From: Ruminococcus flavefaciens
GTDB lineage: Bacteria > Bacillota > Clostridia > Oscillospirales > Ruminococcaceae
NCBI GenBank assembly: GCA_015067005.1
Contig: SVNH01000010.1
Span: 1-64,000 of the forward strand
Direction: 5' to 3'
Length of the DNA: 64,000 nucleotides
How positions within the stretch are numbered: the stretch's first letter is position 1; the number at the start of each line of letters is the position of its first letter. Of the stretch, positions 26,704-35,788 are shown piece after piece. A program made the translations under genes and the position numbers. Below the pieces are notes generated by a model. The model was not told where the DNA came from. It ran no database searches and was given only the letters and a program-made list of their open reading frames with translations.

Positions 26704-26763
26704 CCTGAATCCGTGAGATTGATTGCTTGAAATGAGCGAAAAACCACACGGATTCAGGCTTTT
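26704..26763 (+). terminator. Long stem-loop with T run
   Basis: CCTGAATCCGTG / CACGGATTCAGG perfect 12-bp stem with a loop of 31 nt, followed by CTTTTT. It lies after the histidine kinase gene and the AraC remnant. Confidence 0.65.
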
Positions 26764-26895
26764 TAATGCCTATGGTCTTTTCACCCATTATATTTCTGCA
26801 AGAAACTGTTCAGGGCAACCGCCACAATATTCTTATAATATGTTTAATTAAATTTGTTTAGTTGTTAAAAGTCAGCGCCTTTTTTATTAAAATAC

Positions 26896-26924
26896 TTGCA
26901 TTTTAGTGAACAACGGGTTATAAT
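26896..26924 (+). promoter_or_regulatory. Promoter of the dockerin protein gene
   Basis: TTGCAT (26896-26901), 17 nt, TATAAT (26919-26924). Confidence 0.75.
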
Positions 26925-26997
26925 ATTAAAAGGATTGATCAATTCTACTATGTCGACATACTAATATAATCACAATAATTAATGGAGGATAAAAATA

Positions 26998-29532
26998 ATG
27001 CTAAGATTTAAAAAAACCGTAGCTTCAGTTGTCGCTTTTATCGCTGTTGTGACATCAGTTACTTCACCAGCAAAATTAGGTTTCTCTGATGTAGTCAACA
27101 ACACATCATTGACTGCTTCAGCAGCAACAACAACATACAAGTCAGGTGATTTCTCTTTCACACTGAACAATGGTGCTGTTACCATTGTGGACTATACTGG
27201 AAGCAGCAGTTCAGTTACAATACCGGATTATTGCACAGTAAACGGAAAAAGATATCCTGTAACAATACTCGGAACCAATTCTTTCAGTTTTTCACAATCA
27301 ATGAAAAATGTATACATTCCAAGAGGCGTTACAAAAATTTATAATAATGCTTTTTATTGCTGCCGTAACCTTGAGGGTGTATATATACAGCCAACTTCCC
27401 AGTTGAAGGAAATCAGAAATTCTGCATTTTACGGTTGTAAAAACCTTAGATATTTCAGTACTGAACAGAATACAGAAGCCGGAAGGATCGAAATCCCTAA
27501 AAATTGTACCAGTGTTGCTGATTATGCATTTAAGGGATGCGAAAAAATGAACGCAGTTCATGTTTATGATGATACACTTACCGAAATTCGTACAGATGCT
27601 TTTCCTTACAGACAAGGATTTGATATCCAGCTTGCGTCAACAGATGCAGCAAGAACTAAAAGAGCTATTTTTACAGGCTATGATCCAACTTCTGATATAG
27701 ATACTTCTAAAGAATATACAGTTAATATAAACGGTTGTTCCATTGTAGTTGATTTTACTGATAAGATGGATGCTCAGAAGGGTATTCGTGTTAAGAGGTA
27801 TAATTCAAATCCTACACCAACCAAATACGATGTTCCATCAAAGGTAACAGTCAGCGGCAAAACATTCGATGTTACTGCTATTGGCGACAATTTCCTGACC
27901 GATAATCATACTGTAAAAGAAGTTATTATTCCTGACAGCGTAAAAACGATCGGTGGTTATTTCTGTACAGGTGCAACAGCGCTTCAGAAGCTCAAACTGC
28001 CACACAACCTTGTAACTATTGGTACAACTTCACTTTATGGTTGTTCAAGCCTGTCCACAATTCTCTACGATGGTTCTGACTTAGAGGAGATCGGCTACCA
28101 ATCTCTTTGGTGCACAAAATGGCTTGATGACTATGAAAAGAATTATCCTAAGGCAGACGCTGTTGTTCTTGGTAACTATATCTACAAGTATTTAGGTGAT
28201 AAATACAGTGGAAATAATTCAAGCGTAATAAACATCGACTGTGGTGCTGTTTATACTGGTGACAATAATAAGGGACCAGGCAATTATGTTTGCAAGCCTC
28301 TCTATTCCCTTGGACATTACTCTTTCAGCACTGGCGGCTCAAAGATACAGACTGTTAATCTCCGTGGTGTTAAGTACATAAATAATAACGCTTTCAAAGA
28401 AAATACAAAGCTTGATTCAATTTATAATACTACAAGTGTCAAGAAGATGGGCAAAACTCTTTTCAGTGATCATACATATGAAAAACTCAAGAGTCAGAGT
28501 CCATATATGAATAATGATCAGAATATTATAATGATGGGCACAGTTATATATGAGTGGTCAGGTACAGCTAAAACAGTTGACCTCCGCAACACAAATGTCA
28601 CCTTTATATCTAAGAGTGTCATAGATACAATGTCATCTGTAAAAACACTGTATCTTCCTTCATCTGCTTATGATAAGGTTTTCTTCGAGGATGGAGCATT
28701 TGCTGATAGTGACATAAACGACTTATATGTTGGTTCAACTCGCTTTACCTATAATAACGTAAAGAATAATTCAAATATGAAAAAATTCTACGACCTTAAC
28801 TTCCGCGGACTTGCTGGCTGCAAGGCAACAGGCGAAAACTTCTTAAAGCCACTCTGCAAAAACATCCTTTCACAGCTTGGTCTGACATATTATGGCGGTA
28901 TTAACAAAAATCTCTCTGCGACAGAGCAAACAAAGATTGCAGGTACAATATATCGTTATCTGGCAAATACACTCCACTATTACGGTCCTGTTGATGAGGG
29001 TTGTTCTGGAGAGTATACTCTGTATACAGGTTTTGGAAAATGCGGTCCATCAGCTCGTGCATATGCATATCTTCTTTATTATGCAGGCATCGAGTCCTGC
29101 ATCAGCGGCTCCAACAATCATGGTTGGACAAGTCTGAAAATTGGCGGTAAGTGGTTCCACGCAGATGTTTGTGATACATGGACGACATATTATCACACAC
29201 CTAAGTTCTTCCTCAGAACAACCGACGAATTTAAACGTATGAATTCGACTTGCCATACATATAATTATGATCATGTTCAGGATAATAACCTTCGTCAGTA
29301 TGGATTGGTTGGCAGCTATAAGGATGTCAAGTGCGACCAGGAAATGGGCGACGTTAATGGTGATAAGGTTGCAGATTCCAAGGACGTTGAGTTAATGTTC
29401 GGTTATCTTTACAGACCTGCTGCTTCAAAGCCAAAGTGCGATACAACTTTCATGGATCTTAATGGAGATGGTAAGATCAATGGTATTGACTTCATGATCC
29501 TCAGCGAAAGAGCAGTATCTGAATATGACTGA
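26998..29532 (+). CDS. Secreted LRR / transglutaminase-like / dockerin protein
   Basis: 844 residues. A signal peptide (about 1-40, ending near TASAAT) is followed by BspA/LRR_5-type leucine-rich repeats to about 620, a transglutaminase-like cysteine protease fold with triad Cys682, His708 and Asp723, and a type I dockerin from about 781 with two calcium loops (GDVNGDKVADSKD and MDLNGDGKINGID). It should be exported and docked to a cohesin scaffold, where it could cross-link or cleave protein. GGAGG lies 9 nt before the ATG. Codon use is more AT-rich than in the neighbouring operons. No scaffoldin is in the window. Confidence 0.9.
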   Translation: MLRFKKTVASVVAFIAVVTSVTSPAKLGFSDVVNNTSLTASAATTTYKSGDFSFTLNNGAVTIVDYTGSSSSVTIPDYCTVNGKRYPVTILGTNSFSFSQSMKNVYIPRGVTKIYNNAFYCCRNLEGVYIQPTSQLKEIRNSAFYGCKNLRYFSTEQNTEAGRIEIPKNCTSVADYAFKGCEKMNAVHVYDDTLTEIRTDAFPYRQGFDIQLASTDAARTKRAIFTGYDPTSDIDTSKEYTVNINGCSIVVDFTDKMDAQKGIRVKRYNSNPTPTKYDVPSKVTVSGKTFDVTAIGDNFLTDNHTVKEVIIPDSVKTIGGYFCTGATALQKLKLPHNLVTIGTTSLYGCSSLSTILYDGSDLEEIGYQSLWCTKWLDDYEKNYPKADAVVLGNYIYKYLGDKYSGNNSSVINIDCGAVYTGDNNKGPGNYVCKPLYSLGHYSFSTGGSKIQTVNLRGVKYINNNAFKENTKLDSIYNTTSVKKMGKTLFSDHTYEKLKSQSPYMNNDQNIIMMGTVIYEWSGTAKTVDLRNTNVTFISKSVIDTMSSVKTLYLPSSAYDKVFFEDGAFADSDINDLYVGSTRFTYNNVKNNSNMKKFYDLNFRGLAGCKATGENFLKPLCKNILSQLGLTYYGGINKNLSATEQTKIAGTIYRYLANTLHYYGPVDEGCSGEYTLYTGFGKCGPSARAYAYLLYYAGIESCISGSNNHGWTSLKIGGKWFHADVCDTWTTYYHTPKFFLRTTDEFKRMNSTCHTYNYDHVQDNNLRQYGLVGSYKDVKCDQEMGDVNGDKVADSKDVELMFGYLYRPAASKPKCDTTFMDLNGDGKINGIDFMILSERAVSEYD

Positions 29533-29584
29533 TTTATTTGACATATCATTAAAAGTAACACGCCTTTCGGTGTAGTAATCTAAC

Positions 29585-29624
29585 AGAGAGACTAATCCAA
29601 ATCGGGTTAGTCTCTCTTTATTTA
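29585..29624 (+). terminator. Terminator after the dockerin gene
   Basis: AGAGAGACTAA / TTAGTCTCTCT 11-bp stem and T-rich tail. Confidence 0.88.
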
Positions 29625-29800
29625 TTGCCAAGTTCATAAACAGCGTTCACGTTTATGATGACAAAATCGTTGTGCTGTTCACCTATAAGGACGGCGAAAA
29701 GTGTGTCCGCCTTGATGAACTGAACGAAAGCACAAAAAAGACGAACCTCCATAATGAGTGTTCGCCTTCGTTTAAGTTTGGTGACCCGTACGGGAATTGA
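29624..29800 (+). pseudogene. C-terminal remnant of a serine recombinase running into a tRNA-Glu tail
   Basis: 58 codons read KFINSVHVYDDKIVVLF and then TYKDGEKCVRLDEL, typical of the C-terminal end of large serine recombinases from clostridial elements, but no start or catalytic part remains. The frame continues as GDPYGN-stop, which is the reverse complement of the 3' end of tRNA-Glu(TTC). It marks an old insertion at a tRNA site. Confidence 0.7.
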
Positions 29801-29801
29801 A
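29779..29801. repeat. Left att-like copy of the tRNA-Glu 3' end
   Basis: 23 bp identical to 55901-55923, the 3' end (including CCA) of tRNA-Glu(TTC), in the same orientation. In the usual integrase pattern the intact tRNA lies at one end and the duplicated tail at the other, which is what is seen here. Confidence 0.75.
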
Positions 29802-30019
29802 AAAGTCCCGAGCCTTTCAGCGATTTTTAGTAAAATGCGAAAACGGCTGTATTTCGCGGATTTTTGAAGCTTCACTTTTAGCATCTTCAAGTGATTTTTA
29901 GCGATTTTCAGTGCCAATAAGTGGTAAATAAGTGGTTGAAAAGGCGCGTCTCTACCAGAAAAAATGACCAAAGCAGCTCTGATTATACGGGCAAATCCCG
30001 AACGGAGCTGCTGTTGTTT
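29799..30019. repeat. 221-bp dispersed repeat, copy 1
   Basis: Shares most positions with 36516-36737. It contains the tandem AATAAGTGGTA / AATAAGTGGTT, like integrase arm sites, several GATTTTTAG stretches, and ends in a strong hairpin (GCAGCTC ... GAGCTGC) with a T-rich tail that can terminate transcription. No real gene is seen in it. Confidence 0.75.
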
Positions 30020-30070
30020 CTGAAAAATTATTCAGTAAAACAGTTTTTGTCAATTATGTAAGCATTCGTA

Positions 30071-30931
30071 TTATTTAAGATTATCTGTTATCTGCTTGAA
30101 GAAATCTGCTGACCAAAGGCTAAGAGAGCCTGTATCCTTTATAAAAGGACGAACATCCTCTTTGGCTTGTTCAAAATTTATTGTATCGAAACGAGAGCAA
30201 AGCAGCTTTTTAGCGTCATCAATGGTAAATTTGTCCTCCTGCTTCCAAGCATCTGACTGAACAAGACGGGCTTTCAAGTGTTCGGTATTAAGAGCTGCAC
30301 CACGAGAAAGATAGAATATATAGTCATACAAGTCTCTTCCTTTGATGCGGTTTTTCCATGACCGAAAAATGACAGCGTGTGCTTTTCCGGCAAAAAGCGA
30401 TGACATATCATATAATGTTACTTCATAAGGTGCAGGAAGCAGTCGATATTTATGCTCAAAAGTCGCACCATTCGGCGGATTCGTATCAACTTCAAACTTG
30501 ATCTTTATTTTTTCATCACCGGCTATTCCGCTTGTTATCGGATCGGAAGCATAAAACAACAGCATATGCTCCTTTGTATTCCCTTTCAAAAAAGCTGAAC
30601 GAATAGCCGATTCCTTGGTCTTCTGTTTCTCTGATATCTCAACATTGAGACCATAGGCAGCGATCTCTTTTCTCAGTGTTGGAAAGTAATCTGATAATTC
30701 AAAGCTATCATCGGTTTTCATCAATGAAAAATCCAGATCTTCGGAAAAACGATCAAGGCCGTAGAATATGCGGAGGGCAGTTCCACCATAAAAAGCAGTC
30801 TTCTGAAAAAAGCCGGCACGGGATAGTCCGCACAGAACTATCTCCTGCATTATTTCTTTTATAGCGTTTTTCTTGTCAGAGACGCCGCCCGTTTGGTATT
30901 TTCTGAGCATTTCATTGAGCACATTATTCAT
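30071..30931 (-). CDS. AbiEii-family nucleotidyltransferase toxin
   Basis: 286 residues of the DUF1814 type. The nucleotidyltransferase motif is visible: FYGGTALRIFYGL then RFSEDLDFSLM, which give the GGT and the metal-binding DxD-like pair, and later IKFEVDTNP. Relatives (AbiEii, MenT) transfer nucleotides and can block tRNA ends. It overlaps the antitoxin gene by 1 bp, as in known AbiE pairs. The pair forms a type IV toxin-antitoxin/abortive infection system. Confidence 0.88.
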   Translation of the reverse strand: MNNVLNEMLRKYQTGGVSDKKNAIKEIMQEIVLCGLSRAGFFQKTAFYGGTALRIFYGLDRFSEDLDFSLMKTDDSFELSDYFPTLRKEIAAYGLNVEISEKQKTKESAIRSAFLKGNTKEHMLLFYASDPITSGIAGDEKIKIKFEVDTNPPNGATFEHKYRLLPAPYEVTLYDMSSLFAGKAHAVIFRSWKNRIKGRDLYDYIFYLSRGAALNTEHLKARLVQSDAWKQEDKFTIDDAKKLLCSRFDTINFEQAKEDVRPFIKDTGSLSLWSADFFKQITDNLK

Positions 30932-31515
30932 TATTTATTCCTCCGAAGATACTTCATAAGGTATTTAAGGTTGTTACAGTGGTATTTATCGCCTATCTGT
31001 AAGATGTCATCAAAATTGAGTCTGTCAAATTCTGTTGTGTCAATACGGAGATCGTCAAACAGCATTTTTTCGATATCTCTTTGACTTGTTACAGGCGGCA
31101 TGATATACAGTTTATCGCACAGAGCCTTTTCAAGCGCTGCAATCTGATAGATATATCCATTTTCCTCCTTAATTACAATTCCAAGAGGATATGCTTCGGA
31201 AGGAACATCTTGATAAGAGAAGTGCCCGAATATATTATCACATTCCTTTGCCTTTTTCTTGCTGAAGGTGGCTGATGTAAAAGCGTATACAGCTTCAGGT
31301 ATCAAACCATAAACTGAAAGTGCGTAATCAAAGGACAGGTAAGATGGACCGAATATCGCTCCTGCGAGGCAATGACCCTGCACATTCCTGTCCGTTTCAT
31401 ATAATCCGCGTGTAAGTTGGAATATTTTTCCGTCCTTCTTCATGCGCAATATTTTTCCTGCAGGATCGCTATACTTATGGAGTTGTTCTGTAAGCATTGA
31501 TGTAGTTAAAATCAC
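30931..31515 (-). CDS. AbiEi-family antitoxin
   Basis: About 194 residues with an N-terminal winged helix (QLHKYSDPAGKILRMKKDGKIFQLTRGLYET) and the AbiEi C-terminal part (IPEAVYAFTSATFSKKK). It should neutralise the nucleotidyltransferase and repress the operon. The GTG at 31515 lies 8 nt after GGAGG; an in-frame ATG downstream has no ribosome site. A palindrome overlaps its promoter. Confidence 0.88.
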   Translation of the reverse strand: MILTTSMLTEQLHKYSDPAGKILRMKKDGKIFQLTRGLYETDRNVQGHCLAGAIFGPSYLSFDYALSVYGLIPEAVYAFTSATFSKKKAKECDNIFGHFSYQDVPSEAYPLGIVIKEENGYIYQIAALEKALCDKLYIMPPVTSQRDIEKMLFDDLRIDTTEFDRLNFDDILQIGDKYHCNNLKYLMKYLRRNK

Positions 31516-31528
31516 GATTATCGCCTCC

Positions 31529-31564
31529 AAATTGTATTATACACAATTTCAAGGCAAAAATCAA
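31529..31564 (-). promoter_or_regulatory. abiE promoter with overlapping operator palindrome
   Basis: Minus strand TTGATT (31559-31564), 17 nt, TATAAT (31536-31541). The palindrome AAATTGT-N7-ACAATTT (31529-31549) covers the -10, as expected for autorepression by AbiEi. Confidence 0.75.
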
Positions 31565-31711
31565 GACTTTTTGAAAAAATATTGGAATTATTAAAGTGTC
31601 ATTTTTATTGGATATATGTTGCAAATAATACATAACCCGAGAGATTCTATAATTTCAATCCGAGAGATTTACAAAAATCAATCCGACACTTTTTGTACTC
31701 TTGTAAAAATA

Positions 31712-31743
31712 ATCGGGAACAGCTCCACAAGCCGTTCCCGATA
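31712..31743 (-). terminator. Terminator after the PNPOx-like gene
   Basis: ATCGGGAACGGCTTG...AGCTGTTCCCGAT-type stem. The same stem is reused at 37411-37447, and a half copy remains at 40227-40240. Confidence 0.8.
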
Positions 31744-31752
31744 TTTATATTA

Positions 31753-32172
31753 TTAGCAGAGCTTAATAGGCTGCTTAGGCTCAAAATTAGTTGCCATAGT
31801 CCATGTAACAGCGGTGCAGTTCTTCATTACGAATACTCTCAGAAGGTTGTCGATACCGTTTTCCTTCCATGCCTGGAGGAACTTTCTGGACGGGTGATTG
31901 AATATCTCCTCACGGAGCGCAGGATCCTCGTTAAGTTCAAACGTACCTGTTACTCTGATCTGAACCTCACCGCATGAGAAGCACATTTCTGCCTTAGGAT
32001 TAGCCATTAACTGATTGAAAACGTCCTTGGTGGAGGCTGTGTGGAATACGAAACCGTTCTCGTCAGCGCGAAACAGCAGCATACCTCTTACGCGCGGCTG
32101 GTCGCCGTCCATAGTTGCAAGGTGGAATACAGGGTGCTTGTTGATAAGGTCAAAAATCTCGTTGGCTGTCAT
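31753..32172 (-). CDS. Pyridoxamine 5'-phosphate oxidase-like flavin protein
   Basis: About 139 residues. A split-barrel FMN-binding fold: HLATMDGDQPRVRGMLL, FHTASTKDVFNQL, FSCGEVQIRVTG. Members reduce or oxidise small molecules with FMN or F420, and the substrate is unknown. The ATG at 32172 has AAAGGA upstream; the open frame to 32217 overlaps the upstream GNAT gene and lacks a ribosome site. Confidence 0.82.
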   Translation of the reverse strand: MTANEIFDLINKHPVFHLATMDGDQPRVRGMLLFRADENGFVFHTASTKDVFNQLMANPKAEMCFSCGEVQIRVTGTFELNEDPALREEIFNHPSRKFLQAWKENGIDNLLRVFVMKNCTAVTWTMATNFEPKQPIKLC

Positions 32173-32197
32173 TGTATCATTCCTTTCTGAATTTATG

Positions 32198-32950
32198 TTA
32201 TCCCTTCTGGGACACAAGCTTGATAAATTTCTTATCGTTCATCTGCTCGTTTGTCAGGTATTCGCCGTTATAGAAAAGTGCATAGGTAGTTATCGGTGTG
32301 GGAGCATTCTGTGCTTCTTCCTTAGTTCCTATGTGAATTGCCTTGAACGGAATGTTTTGCTCCTTTGCAGTCTGCTCCACAATAGGAACATATTTTGCAT
32401 TAAACGGGCACTGACTTGTGTAATAGAGAACGTAGCCGCCCTCGTCAATATGTGGGTGCTTGGCACATCCCCTGAACTCAGGCGGTTCTGCATCATCTGT
32501 GAAAGGCAGATACCAGAGCTGTATGCCGTTGTCAGCCTCGTCACACACCGAAAATCCTTTGTATTTCAGAAACTTAGGGTCTGCAAGGAAAGGCTTTTTC
32601 TTCGCGGAGGAGAGGATACACATTCCCTTTTTGCCTTTTCCCTTGCTGTCTTCGATGCAGGCGTTAAGCAGGTCAGTCGAATAACCGTGACCTTTCAGCG
32701 CCCCCGATACCCATAGGCAGTCGATATACATATATCCGTCGGCGGCGATAGGATTCCACGCATTTTCCGCAGGGATATACTCAATGAAACACTTTCCGCG
32801 CTCGGTGCTTTTCAGAAACACAAGACCGTCATCTAAGCGTTCCGACAGCCATGCTTTCTTGGAAGCGACCTGAATATCCTTGTTGTTGGAAATGGCACAG
32901 CAAATGTGTTCGCTGTCGATGTTTCCCTTTGTAACTCTAATGTATTCCAT
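32198..32950 (-). CDS. GNAT N-acetyltransferase with YoaP domain
   Basis: 250 residues. The N-terminal half is a GNAT fold (DCLWVSGALKGHGYSTDLLNACI with the CoA loop). The C-terminal part has a YoaP-type domain (YYTSQCPFNAKYVP ... TPITTYALFYNGEYLTNEQM), thioredoxin-like. The architecture matches B. subtilis YoaP. Substrate unknown. It lies 26 bp from the PNPOx-like gene. Confidence 0.82.
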   Translation of the reverse strand: MEYIRVTKGNIDSEHICCAISNNKDIQVASKKAWLSERLDDGLVFLKSTERGKCFIEYIPAENAWNPIAADGYMYIDCLWVSGALKGHGYSTDLLNACIEDSKGKGKKGMCILSSAKKKPFLADPKFLKYKGFSVCDEADNGIQLWYLPFTDDAEPPEFRGCAKHPHIDEGGYVLYYTSQCPFNAKYVPIVEQTAKEQNIPFKAIHIGTKEEAQNAPTPITTYALFYNGEYLTNEQMNDKKFIKLVSQKG

Positions 32951-33002
32951 GATGTACTCCTTTACAACTTAATACTTATTCACTCGCAACAGATATTGGT
33001 GG

Positions 33003-33545
33003 TTAATACTTGTCTTTGTATAATTCCCGAGCCTTAGCAGTCACACTGCGGATGAAAGCTTCTTTTGCGTCGGTGTAGGCAATTCTGTTATCAGCATATT
33101 TTTTCCAGAGTTCCAGTTTCATTTTCTCATATTCCCTGGCAATGCTGAGATTATCATTTAGATAGTCACGGAAGCAAAGGTAATTCTTCCATTCTTCTGA
33201 GCATTTGGAGACGATATGTATGTGGTGCGTCCTTGTATTTTTTTCAAAATCACCTTTGACATACAGCAGATGCTCCGGTCTTTCATCAAAGCGGAAAACG
33301 ATTCCGAGACCGGCAAGCTTTTCATTCCGGGCGATGACCTCATCAAGATCATTCACAGCTGCGGCTATATCTATGATAGGCTTTGCCTTTATGGACATTA
33401 TCGCTGTGCTGCCTATATGCTGAACATCAGCATCCAGACCGGTAAGAGCAGTCTGAATGTCTGCGATGACAGTCTTGGCACTTTCCTCCCAGGAGGACTG
33501 GTGGTCTTCAAGGTAAACAGTTCCTCGTTTCATTCCGATGCTCAT
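33003..33545 (-). CDS. GrpB family nucleotidyltransferase-like protein
   Basis: 180 residues of the GrpB/UPF0157 family, a nucleotidyltransferase-superfamily branch: VQHIGSTAIMSIKAKPIIDIAAAVNDL contains the GST and the metal-binding pair, and TRTHHIHIVSK follows. The substrate is not known; some relatives are fused to CoaE. The ATG at 33545 follows GGAGG by 10 nt. Confidence 0.82.
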   Translation of the reverse strand: MSIGMKRGTVYLEDHQSSWEESAKTVIADIQTALTGLDADVQHIGSTAIMSIKAKPIIDIAAAVNDLDEVIARNEKLAGLGIVFRFDERPEHLLYVKGDFEKNTRTHHIHIVSKCSEEWKNYLCFRDYLNDNLSIAREYEKMKLELWKKYADNRIAYTDAKEAFIRSVTAKARELYKDKY

Positions 33546-33657
33546 AACGCTGTGACCTCCTGTAAGGATATGTTTTTCAAATTATATCATATATCTACTT
33601 GAATAGCAAGAATATTTACGTTGTTTTAAAAAAAACTGCGGCAGCTTTTTTACATTA

Positions 33658-34524
33658 TTCACTCACAACAGGAATCCATATCTGGCTCTTGTAGTCGGGA
33701 GACAGCATATCTCCGTCGGGGTAAGCCTCGATGTCCATTTCGTAGGTGGGAGTGTAGTCCGATGTGGGGAAGAACTCCGCACAAAGCTCGTGCCAGAGCT
33801 GCTGTATAGCCTCGGGCATGGGACCTGTACACTCTGCCACTACCCACGTTCTTGCAGGGATAGTATTCACACGGAAGCCCTCGGGAGCGACTGTATCGGG
33901 AGCACACTCCACAGCGATACCGTAGTCAAAGGTCTCGGCGTCTGTGAGACCGTTGCCGTAGCAGGTGCCGTAGATAAAAGTGCTGTCCGATGCGTGTTCA
34001 AGCAGGGTAGTGATAGTGCCGTCGGACTTGGCTCTGCCCCAGAATTCGGGGATAGTGTTCTTGTTCTGCTCCCCAACAACTGTGTGCTGCTCAACCTTTT
34101 CAAGCACTGTGAATGCTTCCTTGTTAATGATGTTATAATTCATAGAATTTCCGCCTTTCAAAATGATCTGCACCTTGAAACGGGAAAATGAACGGAGCCT
34201 GCCGCCCTCGCGTTTAGCCTCTGTAGGTGTTACGCCGTGGAAGCGCGTGAACGCTCTTGTGAAGCTCTCGGGCGACTCGTAGCCGTATTTCAGAGCCGTG
34301 TCTATGACTTTGACATCCGCCTTGATCAGCTCACTGCCGGCAAGTGTGAGCCGTCTGCTGCGGATATATTCGCCTACGGTGATACCGCACAGTATGCCGA
34401 ATATCTTCTGGAAATAGTAGGGTGAGCACGCCGCCTGCTTTGCGACCTCGGCGAGGTCGAGCTCGTCTGTGATGTGCTCCTCGATGTAGTCGATAGCTTT
34501 CTGAATACCTGTGGCTAAGTTCAT
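33658..34524 (-). CDS. AraC-family regulator with GyrI-like effector domain, copy 1
   Basis: About 289 residues. Residues 1-105 hold two HTH motifs (LAEVAKQAACSPYYFQKIF and TALKYGYESPESFTRAF). Residues about 130-289 form an effector-binding GyrI-like domain that may sense small molecules. The ATG at 34524 has GGGAGG upstream. The C-terminal two-thirds is nearly identical to the copy at 41644-42513, and a dead third copy lies at 26477-26610. Confidence 0.88.
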
Positions 34525-34630
34525 TTTGTTTCCCTCCCTTAGTGTAATTCTATTATAGCATTTGAAAGGCACGGTGTCCTGATATTTTGTGGCTTGTTGT
34601 GTCAGGGAATTTTATTCTTGAAAGAGATTA

Positions 34631-35692
34631 TTAATATGCATTATCAGAAAGAATTTTGAGAATGTCATTACCATATTTTTGGCATTTTACATCTCCAAAA
34701 CCATTAACTTTTTTTAGTTCGCTCAAAGACTTTGGAGACTTCCTTATTATTTCTTCAAGCTGAGCATTGTTATAAATAAAATAAGCCTTGACACCTTCTT
34801 CTTTACTTTTTGCGTAACGATAGTTTTTCAGTGCCTTATAAACAGGTGTTTCTTCAATATTAGTTGATATTTCGGCAGCCGACTTCGACAGTGAAACATC
34901 AGATATTGGTTCTTTTGAAGCAGAGATTATTTCTGCAATGTGAGCAGAAGCAGCATTTCTGTATTTTTCAGCATAATCCTGATTGTTGGGAACGCTTTTC
35001 TCAAGGAAAAAGTCAGCAAGCTCTTTCATATCTTTATCTGACATATTGCTGTTATCACATGAATCGTGAAGCCTTTTTATGTAGCTTATCAGTCCGTCAA
35101 CCTTAACCACTTTTTCTTTTATTTCTTTAGGAGCATACTGCATATTCAGTACAGATTTAGGGTTGGCAAGAACGACTATTGATTTGTAATTTGAATCGAA
35201 ATTTTTATCAAAAAACGGACGCGCAAGCAGTGATTTGGAAGCTCTGCGGAGTTCTCGTATCATATCAATATGCCGTTGATTTTGCGTAATTGGACTATAA
35301 ATTCCCTGTTTATTGTAATGCGTTCCTAATTGTACTGTTCTGGTGAAATTTCCGGTATTATCAATCGTAATGTTACCATAAAGGTTTTTACATTCTAAAA
35401 CGATAACAAGTTTTCGTGTTATAACAAGAAAATCAATTTGAGTTTTTAAATCGTTCAGTTCAAAAAACAGATCATGCATAATGTACATTGGCATATGACT
35501 GTTTTTCAATTCAAACATTAATGCATCTTCACCGTATATGCCATATTGTAAAAGACGAATATCCTGTTCGATTTGAGATTTCATTTCTGAGGAAACTGCT
35601 TGTAAAACAGAGTTTAACTGCGAAATTTGCTCTTTGGCGCTGCTGTCTTTTTTTAAAACAACTGGTTCACGAAGTTTATCAAATAATCCCAT
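34631..35692 (-). CDS. NERD nuclease-like and HRDC domain protein
   Basis: 353 residues. Residues about 60-180 resemble the NERD nuclease-related domain (IDFLVITRKLVIVLECKNLYGN has the PD-(D/E)xK-like IDxxV...xExK pattern). The C-terminal 70 residues are an HRDC-like helical domain (EEIIRKSPKSLSELKKVNGFGDVKCQKYG). It is probably a nuclease that acts on nucleic acid with a helicase-type partner domain. It is AT-rich and occupies the cargo position of unit 1. Confidence 0.75.
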   Translation of the reverse strand: MGLFDKLREPVVLKKDSSAKEQISQLNSVLQAVSSEMKSQIEQDIRLLQYGIYGEDALMFELKNSHMPMYIMHDLFFELNDLKTQIDFLVITRKLVIVLECKNLYGNITIDNTGNFTRTVQLGTHYNKQGIYSPITQNQRHIDMIRELRRASKSLLARPFFDKNFDSNYKSIVVLANPKSVLNMQYAPKEIKEKVVKVDGLISYIKRLHDSCDNSNMSDKDMKELADFFLEKSVPNNQDYAEKYRNAASAHIAEIISASKEPISDVSLSKSAAEISTNIEETPVYKALKNYRYAKSKEEGVKAYFIYNNAQLEEIIRKSPKSLSELKKVNGFGDVKCQKYGNDILKILSDNAY

Positions 35693-35788
35693 AAGCCCTC
35701 CTTGAATGACGAATTAAACAATGATTATTGCAACCATTTTATTTGAATTATAACATATTCAGTGCTGCTTTTCAAGATTAACTTGCAT

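Noticed and set aside
29618..29971. 117-codon minus-strand ORF over the recombinase remnant and repeat
   Set aside because: It crosses the tRNA tail and the 221-bp repeat, and a similar open frame appears in the second repeat copy; it reflects the repeat, not a gene.
33790..34191. 133-codon ORF opposite AraC copy 1 and its twin at 41635-42180
   Set aside because: Antisense shadows that are similar only because the AraC genes are nearly identical.
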